16,062 nt of DNA from Candidatus Marinamargulisbacteria bacterium SCGC AAA071-K20 (GTDB taxonomy: Bacteria; Margulisbacteria; Marinamargulisbacteria; GCA-2716485; AAA071-K20): positions 1 to 16,062 of the forward strand of contig QFBU01000029.1 of assembly GCA_003265975.1 (NCBI GenBank), read 5' to 3'. Shown one piece after another: positions 1-7,048 of this stretch. The notes under the pieces are model-generated. The model searched no databases. It saw only the letters and a program-made list of their open reading frames with translations, and was not told the origin of the DNA. A program made the position numbers and the translations under genes. Every line of letters begins with the position of its first letter. Within the stretch, counting starts at the first letter, position 1.

Positions 1-65
1 GAAACTGTAACTCTTACTTCAGGGTCTCTTACTAGCCGTCCAATTAAAAATACTTTGTTATACAT
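1..65 (-). CDS. second SSB-like protein, N-terminal fragment (runs off window)
   Basis: Only the first ~21 codons are present; the gene continues past base 1. On the minus strand an ATG at 65 follows a GGAGG ribosome site (74-70) and reads MYNKVFLIGRLVRDPEVRV, the opening beta-strand of the SSB OB fold (family pattern NKVxLIGRLxxDPE). It begins 12 bp after the stop of the upstream ssb, so the two are almost certainly co-transcribed. In the common rpsF-ssb-rpsR order this place belongs to rpsR. The product would be a second single-stranded-DNA-binding protein or a related OB-fold protein; whether it has the acidic tail cannot be seen. Confidence 0.75.
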   Translation of the reverse strand, partial: MYNKVFLIGRLVRDPEVRVTV

Positions 66-77
66 AATTCCTCCACC

Positions 78-650
78 CTAAAACGGGACATCGTCCTCTA
101 TTGGCTTATCAAATGCTGGTGCATTTTCAATAATTTCTTTATTTGAATGATCGTTAAAGTCGAATGAAACACCGTCGGCCTTTGCTTCTGTTTTTTCTTC
201 CATCGGTTCTAAAACTGGTTCAGCTGGTGCTTGTGGAAAGGTCGGCTCGCTCATAACAGGTGCTGGAGCTGGGCTTGATTGTCCTTCTTGAATGATTGAG
301 GCGTCTTGTATAGGTGCTTGAAAACCTTGGCCCTGAGAGAGCCTTCTAACTTCTCTAGCATTAACTTCTGTTACATATATTTTAAATCCATTTGGGTCAT
401 CGTAGTTACGCGTCTGAACATTTCCTTCAACGAGGACTGTATCACCTTGGCTAAACCCGTTAGTGGCTTCCGCGGCCCGTTGCCAAGCGACTATAGGTAT
501 ATGGTCTTGTCCTGATTGCATCCCGTCTTGTCTTTGAGGGCGATCAACGCATAATTTAAACCGAGATACAGGATCTCCGGCATTAGTGGCCTTAACATCT
601 GGACCTTCTTCTATAACTCCTACAAGGATTACTTTGTTTTGACTAGCCAT
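78..650 (-). CDS. ssb: single-stranded DNA-binding protein SSB
   Basis: Coats single-stranded DNA in replication, repair and recombination and recruits partner enzymes through its C-terminal tip. From the ATG at 650 it is 190 aa. Residues ~1-105 form the OB fold (NKVILVGVIEEGPDVK; later HIPIVAW and GDTVLVEGNVQTRNY). Residues ~106-180 are a Q/P/E-rich flexible linker, and the protein ends in DDVPF, matching the DDDIPF-type tip of bacterial SSBs. A longer frame opens at 683, but the family start MASQNKV fits the ATG at 650. That ATG overlaps the rpsF stop by 8 bp (translational coupling). No strong Shine-Dalgarno precedes it, consistent with coupling. Downstream lies a second ssb-like gene. Confidence 0.93.
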   Translation of the reverse strand: MASQNKVILVGVIEEGPDVKATNAGDPVSRFKLCVDRPQRQDGMQSGQDHIPIVAWQRAAEATNGFSQGDTVLVEGNVQTRNYDDPNGFKIYVTEVNAREVRRLSQGQGFQAPIQDASIIQEGQSSPAPAPVMSEPTFPQAPAEPVLEPMEEKTEAKADGVSFDFNDHSNKEIIENAPAFDKPIEDDVPF

Positions 651-999
651 GTCGTCGTGGTCTTGAAGGCGCCGTATCAGCAACTGCGTCTTCGCTTACG
701 TTAGTTTGAATTGACTCTAATGTAACGTTTAAATGTCTAAGAACGTCTTCAGTAATATGAAAGAAATTTCCAAGTTCGTCTAAGATTTTATTGTTGGCTG
801 TATATTGTACTTGTACATAATAACCTTGCGTTTCTTTACTGAATTCAGAAGCTAATTCTTTTAATCCAATTTCTTTATGAAGTAATATCTCGCCTTTACC
901 AGACTCAATAATTGACTTAACTTTGTCGTTAATTGCAGTTCTTTTTTCTTCAGCAACTGCTGATTTAATAATATATAAAATTTCGTAACCCATGCCCAT
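643..999 (-). CDS. rpsF: 30S ribosomal protein S6
   Basis: Small-subunit ribosomal protein that pairs with S18 on the 16S rRNA platform. The 118-aa product starts GMGYEILYIIKSAVAEEK, the usual first strand and helix of S6. It continues through KELASEFSKETQGYYVQVQY (the conserved TQGYY-type strand) and the final HLNVTLES strand, with a short basic tail ending RPRRHG. The frame could open at a TTG at 1008, but that lies 2 bp from the AAGGAG site (1016-1011). The ATG at 999, 11 bp away, is better placed, and an ATG at 993 is also possible. First gene of rpsF-ssb-ssb-like. Confidence 0.9.
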   Translation of the reverse strand: MGMGYEILYIIKSAVAEEKRTAINDKVKSIIESGKGEILLHKEIGLKELASEFSKETQGYYVQVQYTANNKILDELGNFFHITEDVLRHLNVTLESIQTNVSEDAVADTAPSRPRRHG

Positions 1000-1040
1000 G
1001 TTTATCAATTCTCCTTGACTTTGTAACTAAAGAACTAGTT

Positions 1041-1068
1041 ATTTTAGCATAATTTATGTCTTGTGCAA
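1041..1068 (-). promoter_or_regulatory. predicted rpsF-ssb promoter
   Basis: On the minus strand TTGCAC (-35, 1068-1063), a 16-bp spacer and TAAAAT (-10, 1046-1041). A TG one base upstream of the -10 box makes it an extended -10. The predicted start is near 1034, about 20 bp before the AAGGAG site of rpsF. The -35 box is a weak match. Confidence 0.5.
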
Positions 1069-1071
1069 GCA

Positions 1072-1106
1072 CTCATAAAATAAGACCTCAATTTACTTTT
1101 TATGAG
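1072..1106. repeat. 9-bp perfect inverted repeat upstream of rpsF promoter
   Basis: CTCATAAAA (1072-1080) and TTTTATGAG (1098-1106) are exact reverse complements separated by 17 bp, just upstream of the rpsF -35 box. There is no following T-tract on either strand, so it is not a typical terminator. It could be an operator or a hairpin at the 3' end of the glmU transcript. Confidence 0.45.
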
Positions 1107-1191
1107 ACGCTGATTTTTCTACTATTAAATTAGATTCAAATTTTTGTTTGAGAACGACCTGAATGATAGAAGCTGTCTTGACAGTTATTTT

Positions 1192-2166
1192 TTAGTTATT
1201 TAATGATTCTTGTCTATTCGTGAAAGAGAGCGTTTTTTCGTTGTCGCTTATTTTTGAATCGTTTATGAAGCAATGAGAATATACTTCGCAGTGTTTACCA
1301 ATAGTGGTATTACCCGTAATTCTTACAAACGGATGAACTATAGTATCGTGACCAATTTTTACGGTGGAGTCTATAAATGTTGTATTTGGGTCCAGTATTG
1401 TTACTCCGTCTTTCATGAATTCAAGATTGTTTCGTTGATAAATGACCTGGTTAGATTTAGCGATGTCCATTCGGGTATTAATTCCAATGGCTTGATCTGA
1501 GTCGTCGGTACAGTAGGCAGATACCACTTCTCCACCCTCTTTTAATAATTGAATAATGTCTGTTAAATAGTATTCGCCCTGGCTATTGTTAGTACTTAAA
1601 GCGCTCAAGCGGTGAAATAGTTTTTGTGTATTAAAAATGTAAACCCCTGTATTTATTTCGTCTATTTTAATTTGCTCTTCGTCACAGTCTTTTGCCTCTA
1701 CAATAGATTTTAAATAGCCCATTTTTCCTCTAATAATACGCCCGTAAGAAGCAGGTTCTGACATTTTAGTTGAGAGAACAGTACCTGCTGAATTTGTTTC
1801 TTTATGAACAGCTATTAAATTATTAAGGGTCTCTACTTTTATTAAAGGACAGTCCCCAGCCAAAATCAGTACATTTCCAGTCTCGTTTTCGTTTATAAGC
1901 GATTTAGCTTGTAATACTGCGTGGCCTGTTCCTAATTGTTGTTCTTGAAGAACGTAGTTCAGACCTGAGTAAGGCCTAAGAATTTCTTTTAAGTGTTCAG
2001 ATTGATGACCCACTACTATGTTTATGGAGTCTACCCCACATTTTTGAACTGTTTCTATTACGTAACCAACGATAGGCTTACCGGCCACTTCATGGGCTAC
2101 TTTGAGAAGATCAGACTTCATTCGCGTGCCTTTCCCTGCAGCTAATATTATCGATATTAATGACAT
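1192..2166 (-). CDS. GlmU-like UDP-GlcNAc pyrophosphorylase lacking acetyltransferase domain
   Basis: Predicted to transfer UMP from UTP to N-acetylglucosamine-1-phosphate, giving UDP-GlcNAc for peptidoglycan and LPS. At 324 aa it is much shorter than bifunctional GlmU (about 450 aa). Residues 1-~230 are a full nucleotidyltransferase domain: LAAGKGTRMKS (8-18), AGKP, QQLGTGHAV, LAGDCPLI, NTGVYIF. Residues ~245-305 hold only the first coils of the left-handed beta-helix (VTILDPNTTFIDSTVKIG, FVRITGNTTIGKHCEV). The frame then ends in an unrelated tail, SFTNRQESLNN. The acetyl-CoA site and catalytic part of the helix are absent, so acetylation of GlcN-1-P should be missing or supplied elsewhere. 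The helix signature identifies a GlmU relative rather than a generic nucleotidyltransferase. Whether it is a stable short form or recent decay is unclear. Confidence 0.8.
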   Translation of the reverse strand: MSLISIILAAGKGTRMKSDLLKVAHEVAGKPIVGYVIETVQKCGVDSINIVVGHQSEHLKEILRPYSGLNYVLQEQQLGTGHAVLQAKSLINENETGNVLILAGDCPLIKVETLNNLIAVHKETNSAGTVLSTKMSEPASYGRIIRGKMGYLKSIVEAKDCDEEQIKIDEINTGVYIFNTQKLFHRLSALSTNNSQGEYYLTDIIQLLKEGGEVVSAYCTDDSDQAIGINTRMDIAKSNQVIYQRNNLEFMKDGVTILDPNTTFIDSTVKIGHDTIVHPFVRITGNTTIGKHCEVYSHCFINDSKISDNEKTLSFTNRQESLNN

Positions 2167-2172
2167 CTCTAT

Positions 2173-2201
2173 ATTCTAAAGTGATGACATGTTGATGTAA
2201 A
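2173..2201 (-). promoter_or_regulatory. predicted glmU-like gene promoter, close to start codon
   Basis: On the minus strand TTTACA (2201-2196), a 17-bp spacer and TAGAAT (2178-2173), each 5/6 to consensus. The predicted transcription start falls at about 2166, the A of the ATG, and no Shine-Dalgarno is visible before that codon, so the transcript may be leaderless. Confidence 0.55.
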
Positions 2202-2208
2202 GCGTTCT

Positions 2209-2237
2209 TTGCTGAGATTTATATGACATGGTATTAT
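2209..2237 (+). promoter_or_regulatory. predicted hpf promoter
   Basis: TTGCTG (2209-2214), a 17-bp spacer and TATTAT (2232-2237), with TG at 2229-2230 forming an extended -10. The predicted start is near 2244, giving a leader of about 35 nt. It stands back to back with the divergent glmU-side promoter. Confidence 0.5.
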
Positions 2238-2278
2238 TCTTACTGTAAATAACCCAAACAAATACCAGGAGGCCAACA

Positions 2279-2815
2279 TTGAACATAACAGTAAAAGCTC
2301 ATAAATTGGATCACAAAAAAAGCGTTTCAGAATATGCTGAGAAAAAGCTAGAGAAACTTAGTAGATTTTTTGATCACATTCAAGATATCACGATTGATTT
2401 AGATATTTCTCAAACCGCCAACGAAGATGACCAACAATGCGCTGCAGCAGTTATGCATGTTTCTGGGACTGTAATTAGAGCTGAAGAACAATCTAGCAGT
2501 ATGTACGCTAGTATTGATTTATTAATAGATAAACTTGAGGTACAGCTAAAAAAATATAAAGAAAAATTAAGAGATGAACATAGAAGAAATACTTCTCATA
2601 AGCATATCCAAGTTTCTAATAAACTAACTAAGTATGATAACCGTCCACACAAAAAGGAACCTCGATTTATTAAGAAGCCAATGAGTCCTGAAGAAGCGGC
2701 AATGGTTGTAGAAGAAGAGCTCATTCCATTTTTAGTGTTTAGAAATATTGAAAATGAAAAAATAAACGTAATTTATCCACAAGAGAATAACGAATATGGA
2801 CTTATTGAGACCTAG
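2279..2815 (+). CDS. hpf: long-form ribosome hibernation promoting factor
   Basis: Binds the 30S decoding region and drives 100S ribosome dimer formation under starvation. The 178-aa length and two domains mark the long form, known to dimerise 70S ribosomes through its C-terminal domain. Residues 1-~100 are the S30AE/YfiA fold (MNITVKAHKLDHKKSVSEYA, then a basic helix KLEVQLKKYKEKLRDEHRR). A linker of ~30 residues follows. Residues ~131-178 are the C-terminal domain, with KKPMSPEEAAMVVEEE, FLVFRNIENEKINVIY and YGLIET. The start is a TTG at 2279: AGGAGG (2267-2272) lies 6 bp upstream and no earlier in-frame ATG fits. It is transcribed alone, divergent from the GlmU-like gene. Confidence 0.94.
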   Translation: MNITVKAHKLDHKKSVSEYAEKKLEKLSRFFDHIQDITIDLDISQTANEDDQQCAAAVMHVSGTVIRAEEQSSSMYASIDLLIDKLEVQLKKYKEKLRDEHRRNTSHKHIQVSNKLTKYDNRPHKKEPRFIKKPMSPEEAAMVVEEELIPFLVFRNIENEKINVIYPQENNEYGLIET

Positions 2816-2828
2816 GCCCGGTCTTTTA
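2808..2828 (+). terminator. weak candidate terminator of hpf
   Basis: AGACC (2808-2812) pairs with GGTCT (2820-2824) around a 7-nt loop and is followed by TTTTATA. The stem is only 5 bp and overlaps the hpf stop codon, so it is a weak call. Confidence 0.3.
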
Positions 2829-3127
2829 TAAGCTTTGCAATTTTAACTACTAATCGAATATCTTTTATAGACATTTTTATAATATCGGGCATTATAATTG
2901 AGCGCATAAATAGTGGGGTAGTCTTTTGCACATACGACTGTTTAAATCCTAACTGATGAAGCAAGGCTATACTCCCACTTTTTGTATAGCGGGATTCTAT
3001 GCATTGTCGAACCTGTTTTGAGTCTGTAATCAGAGTCTCCTGGATGTATTGACTTACTATTATCCAGCATCAAAATGGCCTTTATCCTGTCTCGACTATT
3101 TCCGTCTCTTAACCTGAGCTTCTCCAT
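2812..3127 (-). pseudogene. IS630-like transposase remnant
   Basis: Minus-strand coding debris in two frames. The first frame, from ATG 3127, reads MEKLRLRDGNSRDRIKAILM, then LDNSKS, the DRIKAILxLDxGxS pattern at the N-terminal helix-turn-helix of IS630/Tc1-type transposases. Near 3045 the resemblance moves to another frame, which reads IQETLITDSKQVRQCIESRY, then TKSGSIALLHQLGF. That suits the second half of the HTH joined to the usual LLHxLGF segment. The frame then runs into unlike sequence to a stop at 2814-2812. The DDE catalytic domain is wholly absent and the N-terminus is short. I saw no clear terminal inverted repeats. It abuts the 5' end of the kinase pseudogene, so insertion may have broken that gene (inference). 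Confidence 0.55.
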
Positions 3128-3179
3128 TCCTTCATTACCTCAACTCTTCTCTACTTTTTTACATGGATTTTTTCTGATA

Positions 3180-4150
3180 TTTCGGACTTTTTATTTTGGA
3201 CTGGCTATACTACATAGTGAATTACGCGCAGCTAATAAAAATATACAAAAAATTACATCAATAAAGAAAGACATGGCAACAATACGCGAAAAAAAAGCTG
3301 AAGTGTCTTTACAACGGAGTAACTTACTAGAAGAAATCAGAATAGCAGAAGAAGAAATAGAAAACCTATTAAAAGTCCAACGAGACAATAAAGGGGAATC
3401 ACATCTGCATACCGTTATTTATGGTCAAGAAGGTAGAAAATATCAGATGTTAAACTCACTAAGTGATGACGAATTAGAAGAAGCTGGGGAAAAGATAGTA
3501 CAAATGGGCAAAATAAGATTTTCTTAAGGAAAGGAGGGTTTGGAAAAGTACGTTTATGTAGAGGAGAGGATGGGGAACTCTATTGTGTAAAAAAAGTTTC
3601 AATAGAAAATATGTTAGATAGTCCTGCATTTTATAATAATATAAAAGGTGGCATCCGTGACATGGTTGTACCCCATTCAAAAAAAGGATTTAAACAAATC
3701 TATAGGTTTATGCCACTTTTTCAAGGAAAGGACGGCTTGCAATTAATTAGAGAGATGAAGGTAGTCAGTCCAAAATTATTTGAAAGTATAGATCTATCCA
3801 GGGACTTTCTTTTTCACTAAGGGGTATGAATCGTCTTCTCCAGCTGATGCTATTTCCAAAATACTAACAGACCATTTTAGAAAAAAACACATTCTTTTAT
3901 CAATAAAGTTTCAGATCTAGTGAAGCCCAAGGTACTCCAGACTATAACCCAAACGAAGTAAACAATGGTCTAAATTATCAACATAATAAGTCAGAATCAT
4001 TTAATGTAGGCGCCACTTTTTATCATATGTGGGCGGGATCCGATAAACCCTGAAAGTTTTGAGGGGGCAAGCAAAGCCTTATGTTCATGGGGACTGTCGC
4101 AAAATACCAAAAAAAGCTCGCTGGAAATATTTACTGGTATTTCGAAATAG
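3180..4150 (+). pseudogene. eukaryotic-type Ser/Thr protein kinase, multiply frameshifted, catalytic loop deleted
   Basis: Kinase landmarks appear in order on the plus strand but in changing frames. About 3195-3440 is a charged coiled-coil-like leader (IREKKAEVSLQRSNLLEEIR). A TAA at 3525 interrupts just before the glycine-rich loop, and the frame then shifts: GGFGKVRLCRGEDGELYCVKK at 3533-3595, with the VAIK-type lysine in CVKK. αD-αE-like sequence (MPLFQGKDGLQLIREM) runs to 3820, then shifts frame again (SSSPADAISKILTDHFRKKH, from 3816). At ~3913 another frame gives the activation-segment end GTPDYNPNEV, then VGATFYHMWAGSDKP up to a TGA at 4051. A final shift continues to a TAG at 4150. The HRD catalytic loop and DFG motif that should lie between DHFRKKH and GTPDY are missing, so the gene cannot be active. 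The start is uncertain; the frame is open from 3075, but its first part overlaps the transposase remnant. Confidence 0.7.
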
Positions 4151-4157
4151 GACCCAA

Positions 4158-4186
4158 TTGAAAAGAATTTTATTTTGCATTATGAT
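4158..4186 (+). promoter_or_regulatory. predicted promoter of the catabolic operon
   Basis: TTGAAA (4158-4163), a 17-bp spacer and TATGAT (4181-4186), each 5/6 to consensus, the best sigma-70-like promoter seen in the window. The predicted start near 4193 gives a leader of about 45 nt. A small inverted repeat, TACTG/CAGTA at about 4205-4222, lies in the leader and could be an operator (weak). Confidence 0.6.
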
Positions 4187-4238
4187 ATCTTTAAATAAAA
4201 TAAATACTGACTTTTAACAGTAACAAGGAATATAATAT

Positions 4239-5678
4239 ATGATAATAACTAATAATATAAATAAACCACACATTGATAAAATACAAACAGATATCATAAG
4301 CCCTGTAGATGGTGAGAAAATTTCTGAGATCAGATTTACAACCATAGATGGGCTAGAAAACATTGTAAAGAAAGCTGAAGAGGCATTTCAAAAGTGGAGT
4401 TCAAAGACCCTTAAATCAAGAACCACTGTACTGTTTAATTATCGAGATAGACTTGAAAAAAATCGTCACCAGATTACTGACCTGATACGAAAAGAAAATG
4501 GAAAAACTATTGATGAAGCAGATGCTGAAGTTAGTAAAGCGATTGAAGTTGTTGAATTTGCAACATCACTTCAGAATCAGCCGCTTGGTGTTCATCTTGA
4601 AGTTAGTAAAGGTGTCTTTTGTCAGTCTACAAGAGAACCCCTAGGTGTTGTGTCTAGTATTACCCCCTTTAACTTTCCTTGTATGGTACCTAATTGGACT
4701 ATTCCTATTGCACTTGTATTAGGAAATGCAATGATTCTAAAACCCTCAGAAAAAACACCTCTAACGGCACATTTACTTGCTGATATTTTAAAGGATTCCG
4801 GGCTTCCAGATAATGTTTTTCAAGTTGTAGATGGCGGAGAAAATATAGTTAACGCTATTTGTGAGCATCCTCAAATTAAGGCTATATCTTTTGTTGGATC
4901 TACTAATGTTGCTAAATTGGTCTATCAAAAAGCTACCCATCACCTTAAATCAGCGGTCTGTTTAGGTGGTGCAAAAAATCATCTTTTAGTTTTACCAGAC
5001 GCTAATCCAGACATGACGGCTAGTAACGTTGTAGCTTCTATGAGTGGATGTGCTGGGCAACGTTGCATGGCAGCATCTGTAATGGTTGGCGTTGGAAATA
5101 TTGACAATATCGTCAAGCTTATTGTTGATAAGTCAAAAAAACTCGTACTTGGAAAAGATATAGGAGCCGTTATTACTTCAGACTCGGTTAAAAAAATAGA
5201 GGCCTATATTACTGAAGCCATTGAACAAGGTGCTAATGTTTTACTAGATGGGCGTGGTTCCATCATTCCAGAAACGCCTAACGGATTTTACGTTGGCCCA
5301 ACAGTACTAGACAATGTCACCCCAGATATGCAGATTGCAAAAGAAGAAGTCTTTGGACCTGTCCTTTCTATTATTAGAACACATTCGATTGACGAGGCAT
5401 TAAACATTCAAAATGCTTCACTCTATGCAAATGGGGCATCAGTCTATACCAATAGCGGCTCTAAAGCGAGTTATGTTAGCTCTCGACTTCAGGCAGGAAT
5501 GGTAGGTATAAACATTGGAATTCCGGTACCTCGGGAACCCTTTTCTTTCGGAGGGGTTAAAGAGTCAAAGTTTGGAAGTTCTGATATCACCGGTGAAAGT
5601 TCAATTCATTTTTGGACCTCCCTGAAAAAAGTGACTACCAAATGGAATGCAGAAGATCAAATTGATTGGATGAGCTAA
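4239..5678 (+). CDS. mmsA: CoA-acylating (methyl)malonate-semialdehyde dehydrogenase, MmsA/IolA family
   Basis: Predicted to oxidise malonate or methylmalonate semialdehyde with NAD+ and CoA, releasing CO2 and acetyl- or propionyl-CoA. The 479-aa length suits the family. NAD-binding and catalytic landmarks run in order: PFNFPCMVPNWTIPIAL (~residues 145-161), MILKPSEKTPLTAHLL, FVGSTNVAK, then GGAKNH, where hydrolytic aldehyde dehydrogenases have a catalytic Glu in ELGGK. The loss of that Glu and the GAKNH signature are typical of MmsA. The nucleophile is Cys276 in GQRCMA. EEVFGPVLSI and PVPREPFSFGG follow near the end. An AAGGA site sits 9 bp before the ATG. It is the first gene of the operon, and its TAA shares a base with the next ATG. 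The partner aminotransferase suggests beta-alanine or 3-aminoisobutyrate as source; a CoA-acylating enzyme for another semialdehyde is possible. Confidence 0.88.
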   Translation: MIITNNINKPHIDKIQTDIISPVDGEKISEIRFTTIDGLENIVKKAEEAFQKWSSKTLKSRTTVLFNYRDRLEKNRHQITDLIRKENGKTIDEADAEVSKAIEVVEFATSLQNQPLGVHLEVSKGVFCQSTREPLGVVSSITPFNFPCMVPNWTIPIALVLGNAMILKPSEKTPLTAHLLADILKDSGLPDNVFQVVDGGENIVNAICEHPQIKAISFVGSTNVAKLVYQKATHHLKSAVCLGGAKNHLLVLPDANPDMTASNVVASMSGCAGQRCMAASVMVGVGNIDNIVKLIVDKSKKLVLGKDIGAVITSDSVKKIEAYITEAIEQGANVLLDGRGSIIPETPNGFYVGPTVLDNVTPDMQIAKEEVFGPVLSIIRTHSIDEALNIQNASLYANGASVYTNSGSKASYVSSRLQAGMVGINIGIPVPREPFSFGGVKESKFGSSDITGESSIHFWTSLKKVTTKWNAEDQIDWMS

Positions 5679-7048
5679 TGGACACTCAATCTAATATAAA
5701 AAATAATACGGACTATACTTTATTTTCGTGGTCTAAACAGTCTGGTCTAAATCCAATTCATGTCACAAAGGCTGATGGAATATATTTTACAGACACCGAC
5801 GACAAAACGTATATCGATTTTTCATCGCAGTTGATGAACGTAAACATTGGTCATAAACACCCTGAAGTAAATAATGCTATTAAGAAACAATTAGAGTCGG
5901 TTGCTTATGTATTTCCAGGAATGACAACAGATGTAAGAGGTCAACTTGGAAAAAAACTAGCTGAAATTTCTCCAGGAACATTAAAAAAGTCATTTTTTAC
6001 GAATGGAGGAGCTGACGCTATTGAAAATGCAATAAAAATGGCCCGCATGTTTACAGGAAGAGAAAAAATAGTTACTAAATACCGTTCATATCATGGTTCT
6101 TCTTACGCGGCGATTTCTGCAGGAGGAGACCCTAGAAAACATGCTGTAAGTCGAGACTTATCTCCGGGAATAGTCCATGTAGAAGACCCTTATTGTTACC
6201 GTTGCCCTTGGGGTAAAAAACAGGAGAGTTGCGATTATGAATGTGCTTCACATGTTGAACGAATTATAAATTTTGAAGGCCCTGAAAATGTAGCCGCTAT
6301 TCTAATGGAAGGGGAGTCTGGATCTTCTGGATGTATTAAATACCCGCCTGATTATTGGACGAAATTAAGAGAAATTGCAGATAAATATGGCATATTGCTT
6401 ATTTCAGATGAAGTAATGAGTGGGTTTGGACGTTGTGGTAAATGGTTTGCCGTGGAAAACCATGGGGTTATACCTGACATGATTGTAATGGCAAAAGGCC
6501 TTAGTAGTGGATATATTCCAATTGGCGCCGTACTTGTAAGTGAAAAAATAGCCTCCTTTTTTGACGACACCCCTTTAATGCTGGGCTTAACTTACTCAGC
6601 TCATGCACTTGCGTGTGCATCGGCCTTGGCCACCATTAAGGTATATGAGGACGAAAACCTTCTGAATCAATCTGAAGTACTGGGTCACTATATAAATGAT
6701 CGCATTGAAGAACTCAAAAACATCCACCCGTCTATAGGAGATTATAGATATACAGGTCTTTTAGGATGTATAGAATTAGTTAAAAATAAAGAGACTAAAG
6801 AACCAATGGTCCCTTGGAATGCAACACCGGAAGAAATGACTATTATGAATAAGGTCACTTCCAAACTAAGAGAACTTGGTTTATTCACTTTTGTTCGCTG
6901 GAATTGGATATTTATAGCACCTCCACTCACTATAACTAAATCACAAATTGACGTGGCATTATCTATAATTTCAAAGGCAATCAGTGAAGTAGACATCTAT
7001 GTAGAACGTAAAGATTCAGTGCAATTGGAGGCTCCTTATGCTTTATAA
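5678..7048 (+). CDS. class III pyridoxal-phosphate aminotransferase (beta/omega-amino acid type)
   Basis: Predicted to move the terminal amino group of a beta- or omega-amino acid (beta-alanine, 3-aminoisobutyrate, GABA or taurine-like) to pyruvate or 2-oxoglutarate, giving the semialdehyde for the neighbouring dehydrogenase. From the ATG at 5678 it is 456 aa, normal for the family. Visible are the phosphate-binding FTNGGADAIENAIKMAR, the ring-stacking KYRSYHGSS, the DEVMSGFGRCGKW strand with its Asp, and Lys273 in VMAKGLSSGY as the Schiff-base lysine. A CYRCPWG segment followed by more cysteines (CDYECA) resembles an insert I associate with taurine/pyruvate-type aminotransferases (recollection, not a search). 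The frame could open at a TTG at 5666, but the ATG at 5678 overlaps the mmsA stop as TAATG. The 3' end overlaps the symporter start by 11 bp. Confidence 0.88.
   Translation: MDTQSNIKNNTDYTLFSWSKQSGLNPIHVTKADGIYFTDTDDKTYIDFSSQLMNVNIGHKHPEVNNAIKKQLESVAYVFPGMTTDVRGQLGKKLAEISPGTLKKSFFTNGGADAIENAIKMARMFTGREKIVTKYRSYHGSSYAAISAGGDPRKHAVSRDLSPGIVHVEDPYCYRCPWGKKQESCDYECASHVERIINFEGPENVAAILMEGESGSSGCIKYPPDYWTKLREIADKYGILLISDEVMSGFGRCGKWFAVENHGVIPDMIVMAKGLSSGYIPIGAVLVSEKIASFFDDTPLMLGLTYSAHALACASALATIKVYEDENLLNQSEVLGHYINDRIEELKNIHPSIGDYRYTGLLGCIELVKNKETKEPMVPWNATPEEMTIMNKVTSKLRELGLFTFVRWNWIFIAPPLTITKSQIDVALSIISKAISEVDIYVERKDSVQLEAPYAL

Noticed and set aside
643..1008. TTG at 1008 as the rpsF start
   Set aside because: Only 2 bp from the Shine-Dalgarno; the ATG at 999 is better spaced and matches the S6 N-terminus.
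1173..1184. CTGTC-TT-GACAG palindrome as a terminator of the GlmU-like gene
   Set aside because: The T-rich side follows on the plus strand, opposite to the gene, and the 2-nt loop is too tight.
5666..5680. TTG at 5666 as the aminotransferase start
   Set aside because: It lies inside the mmsA 3' end without a ribosome site; the ATG at 5678 makes the usual TAATG coupling.
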